Shown here: positions 1 through 7,951 of the stretch, in pieces
Position numbering within the stretch: the first letter of the stretch is position 1
How the letters are laid out: every line of letters starts with the position of its first letter
Assembly (NCBI RefSeq): GCF_900094565.1
Contig: NZ_FMAF01000004.1
Span: 496,001 to 560,000 of the forward strand
Origin: Martinezella lusitana
GTDB lineage: Bacteria; Pseudomonadota; Alphaproteobacteria; Rhizobiales; Rhizobiaceae
Length of the DNA: 64,000 bases
Reading direction: 5' to 3'
Position numbers and translations under genes: made by a program
Notes under the pieces: generated by a model
The model's input: only the letters and a program-made list of their open reading frames with translations
Told to the model about the DNA's origin: nothing
Database searches by the model: none

Positions 1-25
1 AATAGCCGAATACGAAACCCTCTAG
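1..25 (+). CDS. possible 3' end of an upstream gene
   Basis: One frame stays open from the left edge and ends in TAG at 23-25, giving a tail of seven residues (IAEYETL). It ends 18 bases before the cytochrome c start. Such cytochromes usually follow the catalytic subunit of a membrane-linked dehydrogenase, so this may be the end of that gene. Seven codons cannot prove it. Confidence 0.25.
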
Positions 26-43
26 CAAAGACGTGAGGCACCC

Positions 44-1393
44 TTGCGGAAATTTCTTCTGGTTCTTCTTTTGATCGTCGTGCTTGTCGCTGGCGGCCTC
101 ACATGGTTCGTCACCCGGAAACCGGCCTCCCCCTTCGACAATATCGCCGAGGCGCAGGCTCCAACGGAGCAGCTGCTTCAACAGGGCGAATATGTCGCGC
201 GTCTGGGTGACTGCGTTGCCTGTCACAGCACTCCGAAAAGCGCCCCCTTTGCCGGAGGCCTCGAGATGGGGACGCCGCTAGGTTCCATCTTCACCACGAA
301 TATAACGCCGGACAAGGAAACCGGCATCGGCAACTATACGCTCGCCGATTTCGACCGCGCCGTTCGCCAGGGCGTGGCGCGCGATGGACAGCGTCTCTAT
401 CCGGCGATGCCCTACCCGTCTTACGTGAAGATGAGCGACGACGATATTCGGGCGCTCTATGCCTACTTCATGAACCGGGTCGAGCCGGTTCATCAGGCAA
501 GCAGGCTTTCGGACATAAAATGGCCGCTGAACATGCGTTGGCCGTTGGCTCTGTGGAACGCGGTTTTCACAGAGGGCGGAACCTATCAACCCAAGACCGC
601 CGGCGATAGCAGCTGGAACCGGGGTGCCTATCTCGTCCAAGGGCCGGGGCATTGTGGAAGCTGTCATACGCCGCGTGCGATAACCATGGCGGAAAAAGCG
701 CTCGATGAAAGCAGCCCGCTCTACCTTTCCGGCGCTCTTCTCGACGGCTGGTATGCCCCGAGCCTGCGGGGCGATCCCAATACCGGTCTCGGCCGGTGGA
801 CCGAGGAGGACATCTACGCATTTCTCAAGAACGGCAGGAACGAGCACGGCGTCGTCTTCGGCTCGATGGCGGATGCCTTCAACAATTCGACGCAGTTCAT
901 GACCGACGACGACCTGAGGGCGATCAGCCATTATCTGAAATCATTGCCTGGGGATCCTGCCCGCGACGGGACGCCCTGGCAATATGTCAAGGCCGCCGCG
1001 GATAGCGCTTCCCTTCCTGCCCATCAAGACAACCCCGGCGCACAGACATTCGTGGCGAAATGCAGTTTCTGTCATGGTGTCGACGGCCGCGGAAAGGCGC
1101 CGTGGATTCCACCTCTGGCCGGATCGACCTCGTCGCTTGCGAAGGAAAACGCGTCCCAGATCAATGTCACCCTGAACGGCTCCGGCCGCGTCGTGGCGAA
1201 TGGTATTCCGGACGCCTATCGCATGCCTCCGTTCAGACAGCAGCTTTCGGATCAACAGATCGCCGATGTCCTGACTTTCGTGCGCTCCTCCTGGGGAAAT
1301 CAAGGGGGACCGGTTGTGGCAAACGACGTGAAAGCCCTGCGCACGCACACCGATCCGGCAAGCAGCAGTCCCATCGTGCTCCAAATGCGATAG
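44..1393 (+). CDS. membrane-anchored tri-haem cytochrome c (dehydrogenase electron-transfer subunit)
   Basis: This 449-residue protein starts at TTG, with TGAGG six to ten bases upstream. An N-terminal hydrophobic segment (residues 3-22) should anchor it in the inner membrane with the rest in the periplasm. Three haem-c motifs are visible: CVACH at 57-61, CGSCH at 204-208 and CSFCH at 340-344, each opening one cytochrome domain. This layout is that of the cytochrome subunit of alcohol, gluconate or aldehyde dehydrogenases, which passes electrons to ubiquinol oxidase or the respiratory chain. The catalytic partner is not in the window on this side and presumably lies to the left. A molybdenum dehydrogenase at 43.9-47.6 kb is too distant to be assumed its partner. 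Confidence 0.9.
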   Translation: MRKFLLVLLLIVVLVAGGLTWFVTRKPASPFDNIAEAQAPTEQLLQQGEYVARLGDCVACHSTPKSAPFAGGLEMGTPLGSIFTTNITPDKETGIGNYTLADFDRAVRQGVARDGQRLYPAMPYPSYVKMSDDDIRALYAYFMNRVEPVHQASRLSDIKWPLNMRWPLALWNAVFTEGGTYQPKTAGDSSWNRGAYLVQGPGHCGSCHTPRAITMAEKALDESSPLYLSGALLDGWYAPSLRGDPNTGLGRWTEEDIYAFLKNGRNEHGVVFGSMADAFNNSTQFMTDDDLRAISHYLKSLPGDPARDGTPWQYVKAAADSASLPAHQDNPGAQTFVAKCSFCHGVDGRGKAPWIPPLAGSTSSLAKENASQINVTLNGSGRVVANGIPDAYRMPPFRQQLSDQQIADVLTFVRSSWGNQGGPVVANDVKALRTHTDPASSSPIVLQMR

Positions 1394-1422
1394 ATCTGCC
1401 GCCGAGCCCTCAAACAAGGTTG

Positions 1423-1450
1423 GGCGGAAAGGTCCGGTGAACTTTCCGCC
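1423..1450 (+). terminator. hairpin downstream of cytochrome c gene
   Basis: GGCGGAAAG (1423-1431) pairs perfectly with CTTTCCGCC (1442-1450) across a 10-base loop, starting 30 bases after the stop codon. No T-run follows, so it may be a Rho-assisted terminator or a 3'-end stabiliser. Confidence 0.5.
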
Positions 1451-1534
1451 TCATGTTGCTGTTCCGCAAGCTTGGCAGGCCGCGCTCGCCTCATTCGTCT
1501 GCTCACCCTTGAGGACGCCTCCACATGGCCCCTC

Positions 1535-1660
1535 CTGCGGCAATGAGATGATTGCCCTGGGGCCGGGATTGTTTGGCTGAAGGAGGATGTCGCCACCATG
1601 CTGCCGGGCAACGCCCCGGGGCAATCGACAGGCCGAGCCCGACGCCGCCAATGCCTCTCC
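1535..1660 (-). pseudogene. remnant of histidine kinase ATPase domain (C-terminal end)
   Basis: On the minus strand one frame reads GIGGVGLGLSIA, the G2-box of a HATPase_c domain. After a one-base shift at a C/G run near 1617 the next frame continues GVARQHGGDILL and ends in ...ISLPQ, the usual last strand of the domain. Upstream in the first frame there is a TAG within about five codons. It is therefore a short frameshifted C-terminal scrap of a sensor kinase, with no intact kinase nearby. The rest of 1394-1724 holds only the hairpin at 1423-1450. Confidence 0.65.
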
Positions 1661-1724
1661 AATTCTATGGCATGCGTTTCTCCGCGCCAAGCAGATCAGG
1701 AGGTCAGGTCATCCGCGCTCAACG

Positions 1725-2654
1725 CTAGAGCATATCGTCCAGGCTCCAATGGTTGTTCCATCGTGCGTCGATTTCGTCATTGACGTTCTGGTACCTGATA
1801 TCGGTGGACAGGCGCAGCCGCTGACTCCTGTCCTGATTGGTCGTCGACGCGTGGATCATAAAGGGCGAGTGGAGCATGATGTCTCCCGCCTGGTAGTCCG
1901 CGGCCAACCAACGCGTATTGAAACGCTCCGCCATGTCGGGCAAGTCCTTTGAAACCCATCCGCCTTCCGTCATGTTTCGATTGTAGGCGCTTATGCGTTC
2001 CTCAGGGCTCAGATCCCCGTTCTGCTCGCTGAATTCACGTTCCATTCTGAGGCCGATCGTGTGCGATCCTTCGAGATAGACCAGGCCGCCCATTTCGACC
2101 GGAATATCGCCAAGGGGAATCCATGTGGTCACAACCCGGCTCGTGCCGCCGCGGAGATAGACGAGATCGTAATGCGCCGGCGTCACGGTTGTCGTGCCGG
2201 GCCGGACATGGCGCATGATCTTGCGCTTGTGCAAATAGGAGATGCCCGACAGAAATTCGTCCATGAAACGCGCCATGCGTGGCTGTGCGCAGAAGCCTTC
2301 ATATGCAACCGACCGGACCAGAGACATGAGATATCGGTCCACTGCCCTGTTGTCCGTCACAGCCGCGCCTGCGATCCCTTCTCGCGGATCCGTTCCCTGC
2401 TCGATCAGTCCAACGCTGGCCAGATGGCCGAAAACCCAGCCGCGGAATTCGATGACGTCGTTGCGCGGCAAAAAGCCCTTCAGCCATACGTAGCCGTTCT
2501 CCTCGTAAAGACGGCGGATGGCCCCGACACCGATCGCCGGATCGGTCGGCGTCAGATATCCGAACCGATCCGGTGCCGTCGACAGGATCTTTCCGTTAGC
2601 AGTAAGGGCGGGCGTCTCCTCGCTGGATTGCGTCGTCTGTGCGGAAACCGACAT
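1725..2654 (-). CDS. phytanoyl-CoA dioxygenase (PhyH) family protein
   Basis: This is a 309-residue Fe(II)/2-oxoglutarate-dependent oxygenase. The iron triad can be read as H161-x-D163 and H268, with R279/R281 placed for 2-oxoglutarate binding. The open frame extends upstream to 2978, but that part overlaps the divergent AraC gene. The ATG at 2654, after GGACGAG, gives a normal family length, so I chose it. The substrate cannot be told from the sequence; the family hydroxylates compounds from fatty acyl-CoAs to ectoine and secondary metabolites. The divergent AraC gene and the shared inverted repeat at 2684-2739 suggest induction by a small molecule. Confidence 0.85.
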   Translation of the reverse strand: MSVSAQTTQSSEETPALTANGKILSTAPDRFGYLTPTDPAIGVGAIRRLYEENGYVWLKGFLPRNDVIEFRGWVFGHLASVGLIEQGTDPREGIAGAAVTDNRAVDRYLMSLVRSVAYEGFCAQPRMARFMDEFLSGISYLHKRKIMRHVRPGTTTVTPAHYDLVYLRGGTSRVVTTWIPLGDIPVEMGGLVYLEGSHTIGLRMEREFSEQNGDLSPEERISAYNRNMTEGGWVSKDLPDMAERFNTRWLAADYQAGDIMLHSPFMIHASTTNQDRSQRLRLSTDIRYQNVNDEIDARWNNHWSLDDML

Positions 2655-2683
2655 TTCACTCGTCCGAAGCTTGCGTTGATAGT

Positions 2684-2739
2684 GTCCAGAATGTAGCGGA
2701 TAAGGACACTCTCCTACATAGAGGAAAGCCATACTGGAC
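2684..2739. promoter_or_regulatory. inverted repeat between PhyH and AraC genes
   Basis: GTCCAGAATG at 2684-2693 is matched in 9 of 10 positions by the reverse complement of CATACTGGAC at 2730-2739. GTGTCC (2683-2688) and GGACAC near 2703-2708 add a further nested pair. Placed in the 96-base divergent promoter region, these are likely half-sites for the AraC protein encoded alongside. The assignment is inference from position and symmetry. Confidence 0.45.
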
Positions 2740-2750
2740 TTTTCGCTCAG

Positions 2751-3575
2751 ATGAGAACAGCCGAAGCAGTCTATCGATCCCCTCTCGCAGCAGCCGGCGG
2801 CCTTGCAGTCACCGGTAGTGGAAAACAGCAGGTGAGGCACGCGGTCAGGGACCGGAAGCTGCCAAGTTATGCGGTGGTTCTGGTGGAGCAAGGCCAGGGC
2901 TTTCTCGAGACCGGTGCCTGTGGCCGGCAGAGCGTGGAGGGGCCGGCGCTTTTCTGGCTTTTTCCGGGCCGACAGCATTCATATGGGCCGGATGCTTCAG
3001 GCTGGAGCGAACGGTGGGCGCTTTTCGAAGGTTCACTCGTGCGCGACTTCGTGCGACTGCGGCTCATTAGCGAACAATCCCCAATCGTGACCCTGCGCAA
3101 TCTCGACCGGGTGCAGCGCCTCTTCACCAGTCTCCACGCCGATCTGCTCGACGATACGAACCTCGCCAGAGCCTCTGCCGCCGCAATTCTTCACCAGATC
3201 GTCGTGTCGGCGGCCCGGCAGGCAAGCCATGCGACACCGTCACGCCGTGACGGATCTGATATCGCCGCGATCGTCGAAGCGCTTCGCAAAAGAGCCATGC
3301 AACCACTCGACATGGCCGCATTCGCCGCCGAACATGGAATGTCGGCTGCCACGCTGCGCCGAAAGGTCACGGCAGAAATCGGACTGTCGCCAAAGGGCTT
3401 CCAGCTTCGGGTGCGCATGGATCACGCCAAGGAGTTGCTGGCAACCACCGACGACAAGATCGAGATCATTGCCGCTGGGGTCGGGATCGGCGACGCCTTT
3501 TACTTTTCGCGGCTGTTTCATGAAAGGGAAGGCTGCACGCCGCGCGAATTCCGAGCACGCTACAAGAGGACTTGA
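2751..3575 (+). CDS. AraC-family transcriptional regulator
   Basis: The 274-residue protein has an N-terminal cupin-like sensing half (about residues 20-130) and a C-terminal double helix-turn-helix (about 175-270). The C-terminal half shows the family signature: MAAFAAEHGMSAATLRRK in the first helix pair and IAAGVGIGDAFYFSRLF followed by the final TPREFR in the second. It is divergent from the PhyH oxygenase gene, which is the obvious target. The start ATG at 2751 has no strong ribosome binding site, so an internal start is possible. Confidence 0.88.
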   Translation: MRTAEAVYRSPLAAAGGLAVTGSGKQQVRHAVRDRKLPSYAVVLVEQGQGFLETGACGRQSVEGPALFWLFPGRQHSYGPDASGWSERWALFEGSLVRDFVRLRLISEQSPIVTLRNLDRVQRLFTSLHADLLDDTNLARASAAAILHQIVVSAARQASHATPSRRDGSDIAAIVEALRKRAMQPLDMAAFAAEHGMSAATLRRKVTAEIGLSPKGFQLRVRMDHAKELLATTDDKIEIIAAGVGIGDAFYFSRLFHEREGCTPREFRARYKRT

Positions 3576-3680
3576 AGCGTCAATCAAAATTATTGGCGAG
3601 GACCGCTGGTTAGAATGCGAGCTTCGCTAGTTCGCGTACATATGATAAGCCTATCTTAGAAGATAATCTTTACAGTTTGC

Positions 3681-3699
3681 CTTCATATATGGTATGAAG
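3681..3699. promoter_or_regulatory. probable MarR operator
   Basis: CTTCATA and TATGAAG form a perfect 7-base inverted repeat around TATGG, ending six bases before the ATG of the MarR gene. MarR proteins normally repress their own operon from such a dyad. A possible -35 TTTACA (3669-3674) and -10 TATGAA (3693-3698) with 18-base spacing overlap it; if real, the transcript would start almost at the ATG. Confidence 0.55.
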
Positions 3700-3704
3700 T
3701 GCGT

Positions 3705-4157
3705 ATGAGTGATCAATCGGATAAACCTCACATGGCGGATGCCGCCGCCCTCGCACAGGATCTCCGCGGCATCATGAGCAAGCTCAAACGCCGGCTGCGT
3801 GAACAGGCTAATGTCGGAGACCTGACGCCGACGCAGATTTCTGTGCTTCTGCGCCTCGATAAGGACGGGCCGGCGACGACATCAAACCTCGCGCGCGCCG
3901 AAGTCATGCGGCCGCAGTCGATGGGGGCGGTCGTCAGTGCGCTGGAGGCGGCCGGGCTTGTCGATGGCGTGCCGGACCCGGCGGATGGGCGGCAAACCAT
4001 CCTGTCGCTCACCGACACCTGCCTTCGATTGATTCGGGAGGGCCGTGCCGCGCGGCAGGATTGGCTGCATCGCAAGATCGAAGCGCGACTTTCCCTGGAG
4101 GAGCAAGAGCAACTCCGGACATCCCTCGAGCTGCTGCGGCGGCTGGTCGACGATTAA
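3705..4157 (+). CDS. MarR-family transcriptional regulator
   Basis: This 150-residue protein has the winged-helix architecture of MarR: TPTQISVLLRL, the recognition helix region ARAEVMRPQSMGAVVSALE, and the wing GLVDGVPDPADGRQTILSLT with the conserved D-x-R. A GTG at 3699 would add two residues, but it overlaps the last base of the operator-like repeat, so the ATG at 3705 was chosen. It leads a probable operon with the isochorismatase-like, small membrane and MFS genes, which suggests regulation of an efflux or detoxification response to a phenolic or drug ligand. Confidence 0.88.
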   Translation: MSDQSDKPHMADAAALAQDLRGIMSKLKRRLREQANVGDLTPTQISVLLRLDKDGPATTSNLARAEVMRPQSMGAVVSALEAAGLVDGVPDPADGRQTILSLTDTCLRLIREGRAARQDWLHRKIEARLSLEEQEQLRTSLELLRRLVDD

Positions 4158-4216
4158 CAATCGACATCAACGGTTCCTCCCCCGAAATCTGCGAACAATC
4201 CGAAAAAGGAAATCCC

Positions 4217-4783
4217 ATGGCGCTGACCGCGCTTGACGCAAAGACCGCACTTATCGTTGTCGATCTCCAGAAGGGCATCATCGGCTCACGCTTCATCCAC
4301 GCCATCGGCCCGATCGTGGATAGGACGGTCGAGTTGATCAGTGCATTCCGCAAGCATCGGCTTCCCATCGTGCTCGTCAATGTTGCCGGCGTGGCGCCCG
4401 GCCGCACGGAACGACAACGACAACATGCGAGCGTCCTTTCCGAGGACTTCACCGATTTCATTCCGCAGATCGATCGACAGCCCGATGACATCGTCGTGAC
4501 AAAGCGAACTTGGGGTGCTTTTGCCAGTACCGATCTGGATAGGCAGTTGAAGTCGCGAGGCGTCACACAGGTCGTCATCACCGGCGTCGCGACCGGCACG
4601 GGCGTCGAGTCGACAGCTCGACAGGCCTACGAACAGGGCTTCAATGTGACGCTTGCCATCGATGCCATGACGGACGCGCGCACCGAGGCGCACGAATACA
4701 GCATCAACCAGATCTTCCCGCGGCTCGGCGAGACCGGGACTGCCCACGACGTCATGCAACTGCTTGCAAGCCGGAGCGAATAA
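4217..4783 (+). CDS. isochorismatase-like hydrolase without catalytic cysteine
   Basis: This 188-residue protein of the isochorismatase/cysteine hydrolase fold has Asp16 in ALIVVDLQKG and a lysine in VVTKRTWGAF. At the nucleophile position, where cysteine hydrolases read TxxCVxST, it reads ATGTGVESTAR, with Gly in place of Cys. That resembles the isochorismatase/PhzD branch, which works with Asp and Lys only. The open frame continues 5' to 4061, but the ATG at 4217 follows AAAAGGA and gives the family length. It lies 59 bases after marR and one base before the next gene. The substrate is unknown. Confidence 0.82.
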   Translation: MALTALDAKTALIVVDLQKGIIGSRFIHAIGPIVDRTVELISAFRKHRLPIVLVNVAGVAPGRTERQRQHASVLSEDFTDFIPQIDRQPDDIVVTKRTWGAFASTDLDRQLKSRGVTQVVITGVATGTGVESTARQAYEQGFNVTLAIDAMTDARTEAHEYSINQIFPRLGETGTAHDVMQLLASRSE

Positions 4784-4784
4784 T

Positions 4785-5114
4785 ATGTCGATCTCTCATC
4801 TCATATCCTATTTTTTCGGCGGCGCTTTCCTGATGAACGCTGTGCCGCATGTCGTCAGCGGCGTCATGGGCAAGCCGTTCCAAACCCCCTTCGCCAGGCC
4901 GCGGGGTGAAGGACACTCGTCCTCGACGACGAACGTGGTCTGGGGCTTCTTCAATCTCTTCATTGCTTATCTGCTCCTCGTACATATCGGCGGTTTCGCA
5001 CTCGATGATGTGGGAGATGCCGCCGTTGCCAGCGTGGGCGCCTTCCTGCTCGCAGTGATGATGGCGTGGCATTTCGGTCGCTTCAACGGCGGCAATACGC
5101 CCAGCCGTCCATGA
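4785..5114 (+). CDS. small integral membrane protein
   Basis: This 109-residue protein has three hydrophobic stretches: about residues 4-26, 50-72 and 79-97. Its start ATG is one base after the preceding stop, and its TGA overlaps the ATG of the MFS gene (ATGA at 5111-5114), so translation is likely coupled on both sides. I do not recognise a named family. Its position between an isochorismatase-like enzyme and an exporter suggests an accessory role in the same response. Confidence 0.8.
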   Translation: MSISHLISYFFGGAFLMNAVPHVVSGVMGKPFQTPFARPRGEGHSSSTTNVVWGFFNLFIAYLLLVHIGGFALDDVGDAAVASVGAFLLAVMMAWHFGRFNGGNTPSRP

Positions 5115-6379
5115 AGAAGAGCCCGCTCGCCGCCACCTTCCGGTCGATGCGGCATTTCAACTATCGCGTCTGGGCAGCGGGCTCGCTGGTCTCCAATATC
5201 GGCACCTGGGTTCAGCGCACGGCCCAGGACTGGCTGGTCTTTGCAGAGCTCACCCATCATGATGCCTCGGCCGTCGGCACCGTCATGGCGCTGCAATTCG
5301 CGCCGCAGCTGCTGCTGTTGCCCTGGACGGGATATGCGGCGGACCGTTTCAACCAGCGCAAACTCCTCATCGCCACCCAGGCCACGATGGGCGGCCTCTC
5401 CCTGGCGCTCGGCGCCCTAACCGTCCTCGGCATCGTGCAGCTGTGGCACGTCTACATCTTCGCCTTCCTATTCGGCAGCGCGGCTGCCCTCGATGCTCCC
5501 GTTCGCCAGACCTTCGTCGCCGAACTCGTCGGCGACGAGAACCTGTCAAATGCGGTTGCGCTCAATTCGACCTCCTTCAACGTCGCGCGCATGGTCGGTC
5601 CAGCTGTCTCCGGCGTTGTCATCGCAGCGATCGGTACGGGCTGGGCCTTCCTGATCAACGGCGTGTCCTTCGTGGCGGTGCTCGTCTCGCTCGCCTTCCT
5701 GCGCGTCGACCAATTGCGCTCGAATGCCAGGGTGATCCGCGCCAGGGGAAACTTCGTCGAAGGGCTCCGCTACGTCCGGAGCCGGGCGGACCTCAGGGCA
5801 ATGTTGCTCATGCTGTTTCTGATCGGAACCTTTGGCCTGAATTTCCCGATCTTCATATCCGCGATGGCGGTCGGCATCTTCCACGCCGACGCTGCGGGAT
5901 ACGGCCTCCTGTCATCAATGATGGCGATTGGAACGATTACCGGCGCCCTCCTGAACGCCGGCCGTGAAAAGGTACGCTTCCAGGGCCTTCCTGTCGGCGC
6001 CGGTGTTTTCGGGATCGGCTGCACGCTGGCGGCGTTTGCTCCCGGCTATTGGCTATTTGCCGCCGCTCTCATCGTCACCGGCATTGCGGCGCTCACCTTC
6101 ACCAATACCACGAACAGCCTCATGCAGCTTTCAACAGCGCCGGCCATGCGCGGAAGAGTGATGGCGCTGCGCGTCAGCATTGCACTCGGGGGTACGCCGA
6201 TCGGCGCCCCGATCGTCGGCTGGGTGGCCGATCATTACGGCCCTCGCTGGGCGCTCGGCATCGGTGCCGCTTCAGGCTTTGCCGCCGCTATCGTCGGACT
6301 TTACGCCACGATGCGACAAGCCCGACGTGAGCGAACGGATGACGACATGCAGCCAACGCCAGATAGGCCAGGTTTATGA
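5111..6379 (+). CDS. MFS exporter, EntS/DUF894-like
   Basis: This 422-residue major facilitator has about 12 hydrophobic helices. The N-terminal MRHFNYRVWAAGSLVSNIGTW and VQRTAQDWLVF are typical of the enterobactin-exporter-like branch, and the loop 2-3 signature appears as AADRFNQRKLL. The start ATG overlaps the stop of the small membrane gene by four bases. As the last gene of the marR operon it is the likely efflux pump. The cargo is unknown; a siderophore-type or aromatic compound is only a guess from the family. Confidence 0.87.
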   Translation: MKKSPLAATFRSMRHFNYRVWAAGSLVSNIGTWVQRTAQDWLVFAELTHHDASAVGTVMALQFAPQLLLLPWTGYAADRFNQRKLLIATQATMGGLSLALGALTVLGIVQLWHVYIFAFLFGSAAALDAPVRQTFVAELVGDENLSNAVALNSTSFNVARMVGPAVSGVVIAAIGTGWAFLINGVSFVAVLVSLAFLRVDQLRSNARVIRARGNFVEGLRYVRSRADLRAMLLMLFLIGTFGLNFPIFISAMAVGIFHADAAGYGLLSSMMAIGTITGALLNAGREKVRFQGLPVGAGVFGIGCTLAAFAPGYWLFAAALIVTGIAALTFTNTTNSLMQLSTAPAMRGRVMALRVSIALGGTPIGAPIVGWVADHYGPRWALGIGAASGFAAAIVGLYATMRQARRERTDDDMQPTPDRPGL

Positions 6380-6401
6380 CAGTGGCAATGAAAGATCGCC
6401 A

Positions 6402-7661
6402 TCACGCTGACACGAGCTTGGTTATGCGTCTCTCGATCACGGCTGCGCCAAGTGCCGCCAACAACGCTAGCGACGCGGATGCCAGCATTGTTCCGAGAAG
6501 CACATAGGTCGCGCCCGAGCGATCGAGCAACAAGCCGGCAGCAGAGGCTATGAGCGCTCCACCGGCAATCCTCATCGCGGTGGCTAGCCCCATGGCCGTG
6601 CCGGAAAGATCGGCACGTATGGACAGTACACTGGCGTTGGCCGCGGGCATGGTCAGGCCGTTGCCTATGCCGATGAACATGCACGGGCCGAAGAACGCAA
6701 GAATATGCGTCGTGCCCAACATCGATAAGGCGAAGCCGATCAGCAATCCCAGGCAGGTCAAGAGACGTGCGACGATAACTGTTGTGCTCAGCGCATAGCG
6801 AGCGGCGTAGCGGCCGGTCAAATAGCTGCCGAGGATAAAGCCGGCCGGCGTCATGCCCATGTAAAAGCCAAGTTCCGCGCCGGACGCCCCAAGCGACTTG
6901 GCGACAACCAGCGGCGCACCTCCGAGAAAGATATAGAACGTCCCCATGGAGCAGGCCATGCACGCGGCATGGGCCCAGAACCGCGCCGAGCTTGCCAGCG
7001 TCCCATAGGCAGCGAGGTAGTTACCCCGCGGTCTTGTGGAACGTAAGGCCGTTTCCCTGACATCGCGCATCGACAATGCGAAAATAGCCGCGCCGAGGAT
7101 AGCCAGAATAAAGAAATTCGCTCGCCATCCGAATAGTTCGTCCAGCAACCCACCCAACATCGGGCCAAGCATCGGCGCGACGGCCCAGCCCATGGCAAGA
7201 TAGCCGAACCTGCTTGCGGCTTTGCGATCGCTCGAGGTTTCCCGGATGATGACGAGGGCAATGGAGAAGCAGGCATCGATGGACGCCTGCATCGCCCGAC
7301 ACAAAAGGAATACGCCGATATTGCCGGCAAGAGCACAGCCGGCAGAGGCGGCTATGAAGATGGAGACCGCGATCAATACGACCGGTCTGCGTCCATACCG
7401 ATCCGACGCCGCGCCTGCTATGAGCGCGATCAGGGCGGTTACGATCGCGTATCCTGCGACCGAAAGATTGACGAGGGCGCGATCCGCCCGGAACTCAGCA
7501 GCGATATTCGGCAGCGACGGCAGGATCATGTTTACCGGCAGTACCGCAAGCGCCGAAAGCAATATGAGAGTTGTCAATCGCGGCGGAGCGGCAGCCGGAA
7601 TTTTGTCCGTTTCTCCGGTCGATTGCGTGCGCGAAGTCTCAATGGAATGATTGCCCGTCAT
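6402..7661 (-). CDS. MFS drug efflux transporter, Bcr/CflA-like
   Basis: This 419-residue protein has about 12 transmembrane helices. The opening LTTLILLSALAVLPVNMILP followed by SLPNIAAEF and the loop AGAASDRYGRRPV match the Bcr/CflA drug-resistance branch of MFS, which exports drugs such as chloramphenicol or bicyclomycin in exchange for protons. It is convergent with the preceding MFS gene (22 bases between stops). Upstream on its own strand lie a terminator (7729-7751), a leader peptide (7785-7841) and a promoter, so expression is probably set by attenuation. The exact substrate is not readable from the sequence. Confidence 0.87.
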   Translation of the reverse strand: MTGNHSIETSRTQSTGETDKIPAAAPPRLTTLILLSALAVLPVNMILPSLPNIAAEFRADRALVNLSVAGYAIVTALIALIAGAASDRYGRRPVVLIAVSIFIAASAGCALAGNIGVFLLCRAMQASIDACFSIALVIIRETSSDRKAASRFGYLAMGWAVAPMLGPMLGGLLDELFGWRANFFILAILGAAIFALSMRDVRETALRSTRPRGNYLAAYGTLASSARFWAHAACMACSMGTFYIFLGGAPLVVAKSLGASGAELGFYMGMTPAGFILGSYLTGRYAARYALSTTVIVARLLTCLGLLIGFALSMLGTTHILAFFGPCMFIGIGNGLTMPAANASVLSIRADLSGTAMGLATAMRIAGGALIASAAGLLLDRSGATYVLLGTMLASASLALLAALGAAVIERRITKLVSA

Positions 7662-7728
7662 GGCTATGTCCGTCTTGTCAGTGGGGGGAGCGTGAAATCT
7701 GACGAGGCGCGGCCCGAATTGCGGGCAT

Positions 7729-7751
7729 AAAAAAAGGCCCCGTCAGGAGCC
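7729..7751 (-). terminator. attenuator terminator before MFS gene
   Basis: Read on the minus strand, GGCTCC (7751-7746), loop TGAC and GGGGCC (7741-7736) form a six-pair stem followed at once by seven T (7735-7729). This is a textbook intrinsic terminator. It lies between the leader peptide and the MFS start, 67 bases before the ATG, so it must be bypassed for the transporter to be made from the upstream promoter. Confidence 0.85.
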
Positions 7752-7759
7752 TGCTTACC

Positions 7760-7806
7760 GCGCATGGGTGCTTTCGCCGGATGGCTACACCATCCTGCCC
7801 ATGCGC
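7760..7806 (-). promoter_or_regulatory. leader RNA hairpin (pause/anti-antiterminator type)
   Basis: On the minus strand GCGCATGGG (7806-7798) pairs perfectly over nine bases with CCCATGCGC (7768-7760). Inside it GGATGG (7795-7790) pairs with CCATCC (7784-7779) around the loop TGTAG, which contains the leader peptide stop codon. The 5' arm is the coding sequence of the last third of the peptide, so a ribosome stalled there would melt this hairpin. That geometry is standard for ribosome-mediated attenuation. Confidence 0.75.
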
Positions 7807-7841
7807 CCTCTTACCACGACAAGAACCATTGCGATCTTCAT
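7785..7841 (-). CDS. leader peptide of MFS attenuator (18 residues)
   Basis: The ORF reads MKIAMVLVVVRGRMGRMV and stops at TAG. Five of 18 residues are valine and four others are methionine; a run VLVVV is followed by R-G-R. The ATG lies seven bases after a -10-like hexamer, so the mRNA probably begins at or next to the start codon with no 5' leader, as known for the rhizobial trp leader. The codons overlap the 5' arm of the hairpin at 7760-7806 and are followed by the terminator at 7729-7751. Stalling at the valine codons (charging) or at R-G-R (the +x+ motif known for macrolide stalling) are two possible triggers, both inferred. Confidence 0.7.
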   Translation of the reverse strand: MKIAMVLVVVRGRMGRMV

Positions 7842-7848
7842 GACATCA

Positions 7849-7877
7849 CAGCTAACCAGAAATCCGCACGTCGTCAA
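7849..7877 (-). promoter_or_regulatory. promoter of leader peptide/MFS transcript
   Basis: On the minus strand TTGACG (7877-7872) is followed after 17 bases by TAGCTG (7854-7849). The start of transcription would fall at about 7842-7841, which is the A of the leader peptide ATG. Confidence 0.55.
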
Positions 7878-7951
7878 TGTACCATCCATGGCGGCTGCCG
7901 TTCAGGCCGCTGACACCTTGTTCAGCCAGGCTCTAGGAGCGCTGCCGAAGC

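Noticed and set aside
3591..3608. TGGC...GCT resembling a sigma-54 promoter before marR
   Set aside because: TTGGCGAGGACCGCTGG lacks the TTGC -12 element and correct GG/GC spacing.
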